A stretch of DNA of 64,000 nucleotides, from assembly GCF_947495675.1 (NCBI RefSeq), contig NZ_CANLZX010000005.1, positions 1 through 64,000 of the forward strand, given 5' to 3'. Below are positions 55,876 to 64,000 of this stretch, in pieces. The notes under the pieces were generated by a model. The model ran no database searches. It was not told the DNA's origin and saw only the letters and a program-made list of their open reading frames with translations. This stretch comes from an uncultured Algibacter sp. (GTDB taxonomy: Bacteria > Bacteroidota > Bacteroidia > Flavobacteriales > Flavobacteriaceae). Numbering within the stretch: position 1 is the first letter of the stretch; every line of letters starts with the position of its first letter. Both the position numbers and the translations under genes were made by a program.

Positions 55876-57183
55876 TTATGCTGTTTGTAATTGTTTGTTG
55901 TAAGCAGAAAGAATATCGGCTTCATAATGGCTATAAAATTCAGGGTCGAAATTGGCTTCAGAAAGATGATTCATAACATAATCAACATCACGTTCTTCAG
56001 TTAACCATGTGTCAAAACTTTCATGACGCATTCTTATACCAAAAGTATTTATACCTAAAAAATGATTCGTGTCTTTATGATATGCTACGGTAATACATTT
56101 AGTGTCATCTTCATGTTTCCAATGAAAGTGCTTTTCGTATTCTGGTCGACCGCGTTCACCAAATACCCATCCATAAGTTTGATATTCAATATCTAAAAAT
56201 TTAGCAGAGTTAAACCAATGCCCAGGATTATATTGTATTCTATTTCCGCAAATGGTTTGTGCTAAAGTTTCTCCCATCATTCTACCGGTATACCAAACGG
56301 CTTCAATAGGTCTGCGTCCATTTATACCTTCGTGTTGTTCTGCGCAATCGCCAATAGCATAAACATCAGGGATGTTAGTTTCTAAATACCGATTTACTTT
56401 TACACCTCTACCAGTTTCAATATTAGAATCTTTTATAAAATCAATATTAGGAGATACACCAGCAGTTAAGCCAACCACATTACATGCAATTTCTTCTCCG
56501 GTTTCTTGAATAATGATTGATTTTACTTTTCCGTTTTTATCGGATTTAATTTCCTTAAGATTCATACCCAAACGTAAATCGATATGATGATTTTTTATGT
56601 GACGATTAATCATTTCGCTTTCACCAGAAGGTAAAACACCATTCCAGAAACTGTCTTCTCTTACTAAAAATGTAACAGGAATACTTCTTGAATTAAGCAT
56701 TTCAGCTAGTTCGATGCCAATTAATCCTCCACCAACTATTACAGCGCGTTTACAAATCTCTTTACTAGGAGCATGTTTTTCAAGATTTTCTAGATCCTGC
56801 TTATGATACATACCCATAACACCATCTAAATCCTGACCTGGCCATCCAAATTTATTGGGTTTGCTACCAGTTGCGATTATAAGTTTATCGTATTTTAAGG
56901 AGTCACCTTCAGTAAAATGAAGTTTTTTAGCGTCTGTATCAATATTGTTAACAAATCCTTTTTTTAAATCGATTCGGTTTTTATCCCAGAACCAATTTTC
57001 GTATGGTTTTGTGTGCTCAAACTTCATATGTCCCATATACACATACATTAATGCTGTTCGAGAGAAGAAGTATTCCGTTTCAGAAGATACTATAGTGATT
57101 TTCTTATCAGACAATTTTCTAATATGTCTAGCTGCAGTTACGCCAGAAATGCCATTACCTATAATTACAATGTGTTCTTCCAT
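55876..57183 (-). CDS. NAD(P)H-dependent FAD oxidoreductase (NirB/rubredoxin-reductase type)
   Basis: This 435-residue protein has an FAD motif IVIIGNGISGVTAARH (5-20), an NAD(P) motif AVIVGGGLIGIELAEML (about 147-163) and the second FAD site VYAIGDCAEQ. It is cytoplasmic. It is the first gene of the minus operon and probably feeds electrons to the Fe-S membrane protein behind it. Its upstream region is shared with the DUF547 operon and carries one arm of an 11-bp inverted repeat 22 bases from the ATG. Confidence 0.88.
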   Translation of the reverse strand: MEEHIVIIGNGISGVTAARHIRKLSDKKITIVSSETEYFFSRTALMYVYMGHMKFEHTKPYENWFWDKNRIDLKKGFVNNIDTDAKKLHFTEGDSLKYDKLIIATGSKPNKFGWPGQDLDGVMGMYHKQDLENLEKHAPSKEICKRAVIVGGGLIGIELAEMLNSRSIPVTFLVREDSFWNGVLPSGESEMINRHIKNHHIDLRLGMNLKEIKSDKNGKVKSIIIQETGEEIACNVVGLTAGVSPNIDFIKDSNIETGRGVKVNRYLETNIPDVYAIGDCAEQHEGINGRRPIEAVWYTGRMMGETLAQTICGNRIQYNPGHWFNSAKFLDIEYQTYGWVFGERGRPEYEKHFHWKHEDDTKCITVAYHKDTNHFLGINTFGIRMRHESFDTWLTEERDVDYVMNHLSEANFDPEFYSHYEADILSAYNKQLQTA

Positions 57184-57204
57184 AAATTTTGGTTGTTAAT
57201 TGGT

Positions 57205-57356
57205 ATTAGGTCGAAGCTAAAGATAAGAACTTAAATTAAAGACGTTAATTTAGAATAAGTTTAAATTGGTTATGTTTTGTAAGGATTAACAAAGGAATAA
57301 GACCCGAAAAAACTTTTAAGTTTCTTGTAATTACCTAAAGTTTTGTTCGACCTAAT
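57205..57356. promoter_or_regulatory. Paired 11-bp inverted elements between divergent operons
   Basis: ATTAGGTCGAA (57205-57215) and TTCGACCTAAT (57346-57356) are exact reverse complements, 130 bp apart. Each divergent gene therefore has TTCGACCTAAT upstream in the same relative orientation. The plus-side copy lies between a TTG (57343-57345) and a TTACTTTG (57362-57369, one mismatch to TAnnTTTG), so it overlaps the probable promoter. On the minus side TATCTTTA (57229-57222) lies just upstream of the element. Confidence 0.6.
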
Positions 57357-57414
57357 GTCAGTTACTTTGCAAAGTTGAATTATATAGAAACAAGTTGAAA
57401 TCAATTTTTAAAAT

Positions 57415-58128
57415 ATGAAAAAACAATTTATAATAATATTTATAGCCATTATATCTTTTGAAGTATACGCACAAGACTTAAATGCATTTTTTAGTCAAAC
57501 AGATGCGTTTTTAAAAGCTCATGTTTCAAATGGAAGAGTGGCTTATTCAAAAATATACAGCAATCAAGATGAACTTAATAGTGTATTGAAAATAGCAGAG
57601 GGTATTTCAGTTTCAAAAACCGATGTGAGTAACTACCAAGCTTTTTGGATTAATGCTTACAATTTATCTGTAATAAAAGGTATTATAGATAACTACCCTA
57701 CAAACTCACCATTGGATAATGCCGGGTTTTTCGATAAAACAACTTATGGTCTAGGTGGAAAAACAATCACCTTAAATGATATTGAACATAAACTTTTAAG
57801 AGGTAATTTTAAAGATGCCAGATTTCATTTTGTATTGGTTTGTGGTGCTGTTGGTTGTCCGCCATTAATTAATCAAGCTTATTTGCCAAATACATTAAAC
57901 AAGCAATTAGAAAAACAAACTAAAATAGCTTTAAATGGCTCTTTTTTAAGAGTAAATTCAAAAAAGAAACGTGTGCAGGTATCGCAAATTATGGAATGGT
58001 ATAAGGATGATTTTACCATAAATGGCGAAAGTGAAATCGATTTTATAAATAAGTATAGAACAGAAAAACTAGATAGTAAATATAAATTAAGTTACTTTCC
58101 ATATGATTGGAATGTAAACAAACAATAA
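57415..58128 (+). CDS. Exported DUF547 protein
   Basis: This 237-residue protein has a signal peptide (cleavage near VYAQ, residue 20) and the DUF547 core: YQAFWINAYNLSVIKGIIDNYP in part (about 75-95), then HFVLVCGAVGCPPL (about 140-153). The family has a conserved Cys and His set and no firmly known activity. It is the first gene of the plus operon, divergent from the FAD oxidoreductase. Confidence 0.85.
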   Translation: MKKQFIIIFIAIISFEVYAQDLNAFFSQTDAFLKAHVSNGRVAYSKIYSNQDELNSVLKIAEGISVSKTDVSNYQAFWINAYNLSVIKGIIDNYPTNSPLDNAGFFDKTTYGLGGKTITLNDIEHKLLRGNFKDARFHFVLVCGAVGCPPLINQAYLPNTLNKQLEKQTKIALNGSFLRVNSKKKRVQVSQIMEWYKDDFTINGESEIDFINKYRTEKLDSKYKLSYFPYDWNVNKQ

Positions 58129-58159
58129 ACTAAAAATAACAAACCAAAATAAAGTGAAG

Positions 58160-59026
58160 ATGAAAAAAATAATAGTAATAATAGTATTTACAATTATAAC
58201 CTATAACGGGTTTTCGCAAGAAGGCGATACAGCCCAAAAAAGTAACATTCAAACCTATACACCTTCTAAATTATTAAAGAAAGGGCAATGGGATATTAAA
58301 TGGTTTAATAACTTATATACTGAAACACAGAAGCGGGAGAATGGTGTTAAAAGCGATAAAGATCGAGAAACTTATTTTACATCTAGCTTTGATATTTTTA
58401 CAGGAGTTTCAGAAAACAATAAATTAAATGTTGGTCTTCTTTTTGATATTAGATCAAATGTTATTGGAGATAGAAGTGCGTTTGATGTTTTTTCTTTTGA
58501 TGGAGAAAAAGGTACTGCACGTTCTGGTTTAACATCTGTGGCTCCAGTAGTTAAATTTAATCCTTTAAAGAGTGTTAGTAATTTTACGGTACAATCTGCA
58601 TTTCATATTCCTTTAATTAGTGAAGAAACTGATGCTAGTGGCGTATTTTTAGACCAAACAGCTTATACTTTCCAAAACAGATTCTTTTATGATTATACAT
58701 TACCAAGCGGAAATTGGCAATTATTTACAGAGTTAAATACAGAATATAATTTTGGTGATGATAAGAGTTTTGCAAACAATACTTTTGTTTTGGCACCTGG
58801 TGTGTTTATGAGTTATTTTCCTAGTGATAAATCAACCATTTTAGGTTTTGTGCAACACTTTCAACGAATAGGAGATTTTGATCAAGATTTTACAGCTTTA
58901 GGATTTGGGGGAAAGTATCAATTAACAAAAACACTTAACTTAGAAGCTTTATATAGTAAATTTGTTAGGGGTGATAATACAGGCTTAGGGCAATCTTTTA
59001 ATATAGGATTAAGAGCTTTGTTTTAA
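58160..59026 (+). CDS. Outer-membrane beta-barrel protein, unknown
   Basis: This protein has 288 residues from the ATG at 58160; the GTG at 58154 is in frame but adds only two residues. It has a signal peptide (cleavage near GFSQ) and alternating amphipathic strands ending in an aromatic residue (NIGLRALF), as in outer-membrane barrels. No family is recognised. It follows the DUF547 gene by 31 bases and may be the channel of the operon. Confidence 0.75.
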   Translation: MKKIIVIIVFTIITYNGFSQEGDTAQKSNIQTYTPSKLLKKGQWDIKWFNNLYTETQKRENGVKSDKDRETYFTSSFDIFTGVSENNKLNVGLLFDIRSNVIGDRSAFDVFSFDGEKGTARSGLTSVAPVVKFNPLKSVSNFTVQSAFHIPLISEETDASGVFLDQTAYTFQNRFFYDYTLPSGNWQLFTELNTEYNFGDDKSFANNTFVLAPGVFMSYFPSDKSTILGFVQHFQRIGDFDQDFTALGFGGKYQLTKTLNLEALYSKFVRGDNTGLGQSFNIGLRALF

Positions 59027-59062
59027 CAGAAAAACATTAAATTAGGTATTCACTATTATGTT

Positions 59063-60067
59063 ATGCAACAATATAAATTTATAATTTTATTATTAATATT
59101 AAGCATACAATCATGCGAAACTCAGACCAATAAAATTAATGGTGTGAGTTTTGTTGCGTCTAGAGAATCTGTAAATGAAAGTCATATATACCCTGTTGTA
59201 AATGTAAATGCTAATTATGCTGCAATTATGCCTTTTGGGTTTATAGAAAGCTTAGAGCATCCTGAAATATTTCATAATACAGATAGACAATGGTTTGGAG
59301 AAACTGCAAAAGGCGCTAAGCAGTATATTGAAGAACTAAGAAAAAAGCATATTAAAATTATGCTGAAACCTCAAATTTGGGTTTGGCATGGAGAGTTTAC
59401 AGGTTTTATTGAAATGAAGAATGAAACCGATTGGAAAACTCTAGAAACTTCTTATTCTAATTTTATTTTAGAATATGCAGAATTAGCAAATGAAGTAAAA
59501 GCTGAAATATTTTGTATTGGCACCGAACTTGAAAAATTTATAGAAAATAGACCTGAGTTTTGGATAAATTTAATTAGAAAAATAAAAACTAAATATAGAG
59601 GTAAGTTAACCTATGCTGCTAATTGGGACGAATATAAGCGTACACCTTTTTGGAGTAATTTAGATTTTATAGGAGTAGATGCTTATTTTCCAGTTAGTGA
59701 TAGCAAAACACCAACCGTTGATGAGTGCTTAAAAGCTTGGAAAACTCATAAACAACTGGTTTATAATACATCTTTAAAACATAGTAAGCCTGTTTTGTTT
59801 ACTGAATATGGTTATAGAAGTGTTGATTATTCAGGAAAAGCACCTTGGGTTAGTGATAGAAATATAGGGCAAGTTAACCTGGAAGCCCAAACAAATGCAA
59901 CAAAAGCTTTATTTGAGACTTTTTGGAAAGAAGATTGGTTTGCTGGAGGATTTATATGGAAATGGTTTCATAGTCATGACAAAGTAGGAGGTGAAGATAA
60001 CGTTATGTTTACGCCTCAAAACAAACCAGCAGAAGCAGTTTTACGTAAACAGTATAGTTCAAAATGA
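59063..60067 (+). CDS. GH113-like glycoside hydrolase lipoprotein
   Basis: This 334-residue protein has lipobox IQSC (Cys18) and a TIM-barrel pattern. Glu155 in IFCIGTELEKF and Glu248 in VLFTEYGYRS match the acid/base and nucleophile glutamates of clan GH-A, and the layout (KPQIWVW, DFIGVDAYFP, FIWKWF) resembles GH113 beta-mannanases. It may trim a polysaccharide made or exported by the divergent glycosyltransferase operon, or digest an external mannan. It overlaps the next gene by four bases. Confidence 0.8.
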   Translation: MQQYKFIILLLILSIQSCETQTNKINGVSFVASRESVNESHIYPVVNVNANYAAIMPFGFIESLEHPEIFHNTDRQWFGETAKGAKQYIEELRKKHIKIMLKPQIWVWHGEFTGFIEMKNETDWKTLETSYSNFILEYAELANEVKAEIFCIGTELEKFIENRPEFWINLIRKIKTKYRGKLTYAANWDEYKRTPFWSNLDFIGVDAYFPVSDSKTPTVDECLKAWKTHKQLVYNTSLKHSKPVLFTEYGYRSVDYSGKAPWVSDRNIGQVNLEAQTNATKALFETFWKEDWFAGGFIWKWFHSHDKVGGEDNVMFTPQNKPAEAVLRKQYSSK

Positions 60068-60789
60068 AAAAAATTCAATCTATTGTTTTAATTATTATTG
60101 TTTTATTTTCATGCTCAAAAGAGGATGATGTTGAGGAAACGTTAGCAACTTATACAGCGAATAAATCTATTGAAACAGGTGCCGTTATTGCTTGTGCCGC
60201 TACAGATGAGCAAACAGGAGAAGTTTTAGCGTTTTATTACCCAAAAGAAGGCGCTACAAATATAAGATATTACGAAACTTTAAATGATTTGGTTGATAGT
60301 GCTAATCTTTCAAATTATTCACAAGTTTTAATTCCAAACGAACCCGTTTTTAATGGGCATTTAGGAAAGTTTACTCGAAATATATCAAAACAAAAATGGA
60401 TTATTATAACTTTTGAGTTGGATGGTGAAATAAAAATATCTAACCCAATTAGAACTAAGCAAATTTCAAAACCAACAGTTTGGAATCAAGAAGTAGATAT
60501 TAATCAAGATACTTCTGGCATGCCTATATTTTCTTGGACAGATAATGCCTTTGGTGAAAATGCCATTTATTTTCAAGTAGTAACAGATGAGAATAATAGC
60601 CTTTTGTCTGGAACTTATACATACCAAAACCATTTTCAATACTATAAATTAAATAATGTAGTTTTAAATGTTACAACTCAAGTTCCTCCAAATTTAGTTG
60701 TCAATAATAATTATTTTTTCACCTTAATGGATGTAAGTCTAGATAATTGGGTAAATTTGGTTATTCAAAGACCATTTATTGCTAAATGA
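60064..60789 (+). CDS. Predicted lipoprotein, unknown
   Basis: This 241-residue protein has lipobox LFSC (Cys17) after a Lys-started helix. The mature part is rich in beta structure, with no recognised domain. The overlaps on both sides (ATGA, four bases each) tie it to the GH113-like enzyme and the Omp85-like barrel, so it probably works with them at the outer membrane. Confidence 0.75.
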   Translation: MKKIQSIVLIIIVLFSCSKEDDVEETLATYTANKSIETGAVIACAATDEQTGEVLAFYYPKEGATNIRYYETLNDLVDSANLSNYSQVLIPNEPVFNGHLGKFTRNISKQKWIIITFELDGEIKISNPIRTKQISKPTVWNQEVDINQDTSGMPIFSWTDNAFGENAIYFQVVTDENNSLLSGTYTYQNHFQYYKLNNVVLNVTTQVPPNLVVNNNYFFTLMDVSLDNWVNLVIQRPFIAK

Positions 60790-62045
60790 AAAAAATATTA
60801 TATCTCTTTGTTTTTTTTAGTTTTATAACTTCGGGTGTCTTAGCTCAAGAATTATTAGTACACGATTTAAAAATTCAAGGGAATAAAAATTTAAAATCAT
60901 CATTCATTAAAAGCATATCAAATGTTGAGCCTGGAACTGTTTTAGACACATTGTTGATTGAGCAAGATATTCAACGTATAAAACGATTGCCTTCCGTATC
61001 ACATGCTTATTATCAAGTCTTTCCTTCTGAAAAGAATCAGTACAATGTGTTTTATAATATAGAAGAAAATTTCACACTCATTCCTTCTGCAAATATTTAT
61101 ACAACCGACGACGATGAGTTTGCTTATAGATTAGGACTCTATGAGTTTAATTTATTTGGAAGAAACATCACTTTTGGTGGATTTTACCAAAAAGATATTT
61201 ATAGTAGCTACGCCATTAATTTTAGAGCTCCTTATTTATTTTCTAATAAAATAGGTTTGGCTATTAATCATCAAGATTTAACCACACAAGAACCTGTTTT
61301 TTTTGATGATGAAACAGCCGATTATAAGTATAGAAATAAATCGTTTGAAATCTTGGGCTTATACGAGTATGATTTTAAAAACCGAATGGAGATCGGGCTA
61401 AATTATTTTATTGAAGATTACAGGTTTAAAGGCGATAATGTTAATAATAGACCAGAGTTAAATGTACATAAATGGTTATTAAAAGGTATATATGAGTACA
61501 ATAAATTAGATTATTATTATCAGTACATTTCAGGTTTTAGAAGTCAGTTAAATTTTCAGTATGTTACTTCTACAAATTATCAGCTTCCAGATTTTTTTAT
61601 AGGCTGGAATGATTTTTTTATTTTTAAACGTGTAGGCAAAAAAGGGAATTGGGCAAACAGAGTTCGTTTAGGTCTTGCGTCAAACAATGAGACACCTTTT
61701 GCCCCTTTTTCAGTTGATAATAATATAAATATTCGTGGTGTTGGAAATACCATTGATAGAGGTACAGGTGTAGTTGTTTTAAATACAGAGTATAGGCAAA
61801 CGCTTATTGAAAAAGGTTGGTTTGTTTTACAAGGTAATGCGTTTATAGATAGCGGTTCTTGGCGAAATCCAGGTGGTGATTTTGGAGATTTTAGTAAAAA
61901 TGATAACATAAAAATTTATCCAGGTTTGGGGCTTCGTTTTATTCATAAAAAAATATACAACGCTATTTTTAGAATAGATTTTGGTTATGGCATTACTAAA
62001 AACTCTAGTAAAGGTTTTGTGTTTGGAATCGGACAATATTTTTAG
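60786..62045 (+). CDS. Omp85-family outer-membrane protein with a single POTRA domain
   Basis: This 419-residue protein has a signal peptide (VLAQ, near 21), one POTRA-like domain (about 24-98: LLVHDLKIQGNKNLKSSFI) and a barrel with NIRGVGNTIDRGTG at the position of the conserved (V/I)RG(F/Y) L6 motif, ending GIGQYF. One POTRA is fewer than BamA (five) or TamA (three), as in the patatin-type two-partner exporters. It likely secretes or inserts an envelope component of this operon. It converges on pyc, with stops 7 bases apart. Confidence 0.82.
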   Translation: MKKILYLFVFFSFITSGVLAQELLVHDLKIQGNKNLKSSFIKSISNVEPGTVLDTLLIEQDIQRIKRLPSVSHAYYQVFPSEKNQYNVFYNIEENFTLIPSANIYTTDDDEFAYRLGLYEFNLFGRNITFGGFYQKDIYSSYAINFRAPYLFSNKIGLAINHQDLTTQEPVFFDDETADYKYRNKSFEILGLYEYDFKNRMEIGLNYFIEDYRFKGDNVNNRPELNVHKWLLKGIYEYNKLDYYYQYISGFRSQLNFQYVTSTNYQLPDFFIGWNDFFIFKRVGKKGNWANRVRLGLASNNETPFAPFSVDNNINIRGVGNTIDRGTGVVVLNTEYRQTLIEKGWFVLQGNAFIDSGSWRNPGGDFGDFSKNDNIKIYPGLGLRFIHKKIYNAIFRIDFGYGITKNSSKGFVFGIGQYF

Positions 62046-62052
62046 AAAAAAA

Positions 62053-64000
62053 TTATTCCAATACAACTACCAAATCTTCAGAATTTACCATAAACCCAGT
62101 TTTTAAAACAATTTTCTTTACAGTAGCATCTGTTGTTGCAGTTATGGTGGTTTCCATTTTCATAGCTTCAATGATAAATAAAGGTTGGTTTTTTACTACC
62201 TTTTCACCACGCTTCACTAAAATAGTAGATAGCATACCTTGTAATGGTGCGCCTATTTGGTTAACATCCGCCTTATCAGCTTTAGCGTTTTCAACTTTAT
62301 CAATTTTAATTGATGTGTCTTTTATTTCTACACTTCTACCTTGTCCGTTTACTTTAAAATAAACGGTTACCATCCCATCGTTATTTGCTTTTCCAATAGA
62401 ATCTAATGTAACCAGTAGTGTTTTACCTTTATCTAATTCAATTATAATTTCTTCTCCTATTTCCATGCCATAAAAGAAATTTTTTGTTGGCAAATTCATT
62501 AGGTTGTCATACTTTAAATGCTTGTTATAAGCATCTGTAAATACCTTAGGGTAGAGTTGATAAGATAGAAAGTCTGTGTAATCAATTTTTCTGCTTAAAT
62601 CATTCTCAAATATTTTTTTGAATGCTTTATATTCTGTATCAATATCTAATGCTGGAATGTGTGCGTTTGGTCTATCTGTGTATGGTTCCTGATTTTTTAA
62701 AACGAGTTTTTGAAGTGTTTTTGGAAAGCCTCCTACAGGTTGTCCTAATTCACCTTTAAATAAATCAACAACAGACTGTGGAAAAGAAATAGTGTCTCCA
62801 CGTTCAATAACATCTTGTATGGTTAAGTTGTTACTTACTAAATATTGTGCCATGTCTCCAACTACTTTAGAGCTTGGAGTTACTTTAATGATATCACCAA
62901 AAAGCGTGTTTACTTCACCATACATTTTGGTGATTTCATGAAAACGGTCTTCTAATCCTAAGGCTTGGGCTTGTGGTTTAAGGTTTGAGTATTGTCCGCC
63001 AGGAATTTCGTGTTTAAAAACCTCTCCTGAGCCTGCTTTTAATCCAGATTCAAAAGGATAATACAATTCGCGAACAGCTTCCCAGTAATTTGAATATTCG
63101 TTTAAAGAGTCTATGTTGATTGTACTAGCTCTATCTTGAAATTTCAACATTTCTACAACCGAGTTAAAGTTGGGTTGCGAAGTTAGCCCTGAGAGACCGC
63201 CAAGGGCAACGTCTACAACATCAACACCAGCCTCAATAGCCTTTAAATAAGTTGCAGATTGTATAGATGAGGTGTCGTGTGTATGTAAATGAATTGGAAT
63301 TTTTAATTCAGATTTTAAAGCAGAAATAAGTTCGAAGGCAGCATACGGTTTAAGTAAGCCAGCCATATCTTTTACACCTAAAATATGTGCGCCAGCACCT
63401 TCAATTTCTTTGGCAAGATTTACGTAATAATCTAAATTATATTTCGTGTTTTCAGGATTTAAAATATCGTTAGTGTAACAAATAGACCCTTCAGCTAAAC
63501 CATTAGTTCTTGTCCGAACATGTTCTATGCATGGGCCAAGAGATTTCATCCAGTTTAGGGAGTCAAAAATCCTAAAAACATCTACGCCATTTTCCCATGA
63601 TTGTTCTACAAATTCGCCTATTAAATTATCAGAATAGGCTTTATACCCAACACCATTTGAGCCACGAATTAGCATTTGTAAAAGTAAATTAGGCATAGCT
63701 TTACGTAGTAATCTAAGGCGTTCCCAAGGGTTTTCTTGTAAAAAACGTAAGCAAACATCAAAAGTAGCACCACCCCAAACTTCCATGCTAAAAATATCTG
63801 GATGGTTTTTTGCGTATCCTTCAGCAACTTTTAGCATATCATAAGTACGCATTCTTGTTGCTAATAAACTTTGGTGTGCATCACGCATGGTAGTATCTGT
63901 AAAATGAACTTTTTTTTCATTTAATAACCATTGCGAAAATTTTTCGGGTCCTAGCTTAGTTAGTAAGTCTTTAGTGCCCTTAGTATAATTAGTACTCGCA
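62053..64000 (-). CDS. pyc: Pyruvate carboxylase, C-terminal two thirds (partial at window edge)
   Basis: The frame is open to the window edge (first full codon at 63999) and runs ...KVHFTDTTMRDAHQSLLATR, so the ATG at 63888 is internal. The carboxyltransferase domain has DTTMRDAHQS, MEVWGGATFDV and HTHDTSS. A conserved PYC middle region follows, and a C-terminal biotinyl domain has EAMKMETT, whose Lys carries biotin. The biotin-carboxylase domain would lie outside the window. The enzyme makes oxaloacetate from pyruvate, bicarbonate and ATP (anaplerosis). An oxaloacetate-decarboxylase-type subunit is less likely, given the length and the attached biotinyl domain. Confidence 0.93.
   Translation of the reverse strand, partial: ASTNYTKGTKDLLTKLGPEKFSQWLLNEKKVHFTDTTMRDAHQSLLATRMRTYDMLKVAEGYAKNHPDIFSMEVWGGATFDVCLRFLQENPWERLRLLRKAMPNLLLQMLIRGSNGVGYKAYSDNLIGEFVEQSWENGVDVFRIFDSLNWMKSLGPCIEHVRTRTNGLAEGSICYTNDILNPENTKYNLDYYVNLAKEIEGAGAHILGVKDMAGLLKPYAAFELISALKSELKIPIHLHTHDTSSIQSATYLKAIEAGVDVVDVALGGLSGLTSQPNFNSVVEMLKFQDRASTINIDSLNEYSNYWEAVRELYYPFESGLKAGSGEVFKHEIPGGQYSNLKPQAQALGLEDRFHEITKMYGEVNTLFGDIIKVTPSSKVVGDMAQYLVSNNLTIQDVIERGDTISFPQSVVDLFKGELGQPVGGFPKTLQKLVLKNQEPYTDRPNAHIPALDIDTEYKAFKKIFENDLSRKIDYTDFLSYQLYPKVFTDAYNKHLKYDNLMNLPTKNFFYGMEIGEEIIIELDKGKTLLVTLDSIGKANNDGMVTVYFKVNGQGRSVEIKDTSIKIDKVENAKADKADVNQIGAPLQGMLSTILVKRGEKVVKNQPLFIIEAMKMETTITATTDATVKKIVLKTGFMVNSEDLVVVLE

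Noticed and set aside
58154..58159. GTG start for the outer-membrane barrel gene
   Set aside because: ATG six bases later gives a standard MKK signal-peptide start.
61580..62066. Minus-strand open frames of 109 and 79 codons over the Omp85 gene
   Set aside because: They are antisense to a gene with signal peptide, POTRA and barrel features and have no homology pattern.
63888..63888. ATG at 63888 as the start of a 611-residue carboxyltransferase
   Set aside because: The frame stays open to the window edge and the upstream codons read VHFTDTT, conserved in pyruvate carboxylase, so this Met is internal.

Overview
The window looks like chromosomal DNA of a flavobacterium (Bacteroidota, Flavobacteriia, probably Flavobacteriaceae). 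The evidence is the SusC/SusD pair, a type IX secretion sorting domain on an alpha-amylase, mevalonate-pathway genes, strong AT richness, very tight gene packing, and several upstream sites matching the Bacteroidota promoter (TTG, a 17-18 nt spacer, then TAnnTTTG). I see no rRNA, tRNA, CRISPR array, phage or insertion sequence.

Positions 1-23,799 are an alpha-glucan (starch/maltodextrin) utilisation locus, after the tail of a transaldolase-like gene. It has two divergent arms around a LacI-family regulator. The minus arm encodes SusC, SusD, a SusE/F-like lipoprotein with three repeats, and a T9SS-exported GH13 amylase. The plus arm encodes an MFS sugar importer, beta-phosphoglucomutase, a GH65 maltose phosphorylase, a GH97 (SusB-type) glucosidase, three GH13 lipoproteins and an esterase. 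Together they give surface capture and cleavage, periplasmic trimming, inner-membrane import, phosphorolysis and entry to glycolysis as glucose-6-phosphate. A perfect 16-bp LacI-type palindrome sits just upstream of the susC promoter.

Positions 23,870-35,904 hold a large GAF-domain protein meeting, tail to tail, an HD-phosphohydrolase fused to a Pycsar-effector-like (PycTM) membrane domain. These are followed by msrB-selO-msrA (protein oxidation repair plus the SelO AMPylator), an aldo/keto reductase, a three-part lipoprotein (metallophosphatase, kinase-like centre, Omp85-like barrel) and a convergent lipoprotein.

Positions 36,032-43,383 run from a thioesterase, a glycerophosphodiesterase, a BaiN-like flavoprotein and a DUF1697 gene into an isoprenoid group (diphosphomevalonate decarboxylase, mevalonate-kinase-like GHMP kinase, UbiA-type prenyltransferase). 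They end with a pseudouridine-synthase homologue that has lost its catalytic aspartate.

Positions 43,384-49,474 are a polyamine locus: speA, speB, a deoxyhypusine-synthase homologue without the catalytic lysine, and a GNAT-nitrilase fusion. It is preceded by a 601-bp intergenic region with a REP-like repeat, a near-consensus promoter and a candidate structured RNA with a possible pseudoknot. Two small acidic proteins follow.

Positions 49,700-62,045 hold an envelope group. A minus-strand operon (FAD oxidoreductase, membrane Fe-S protein, MORN-repeat protein, two GT2 glycosyltransferases, a GT-C mannosyltransferase-like protein) is divergent from a plus-strand operon (DUF547 protein, outer-membrane barrel, GH113-like hydrolase, lipoprotein, single-POTRA Omp85). 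An 11-bp inverted repeat lies in front of both. The window ends inside pyruvate carboxylase on the minus strand.
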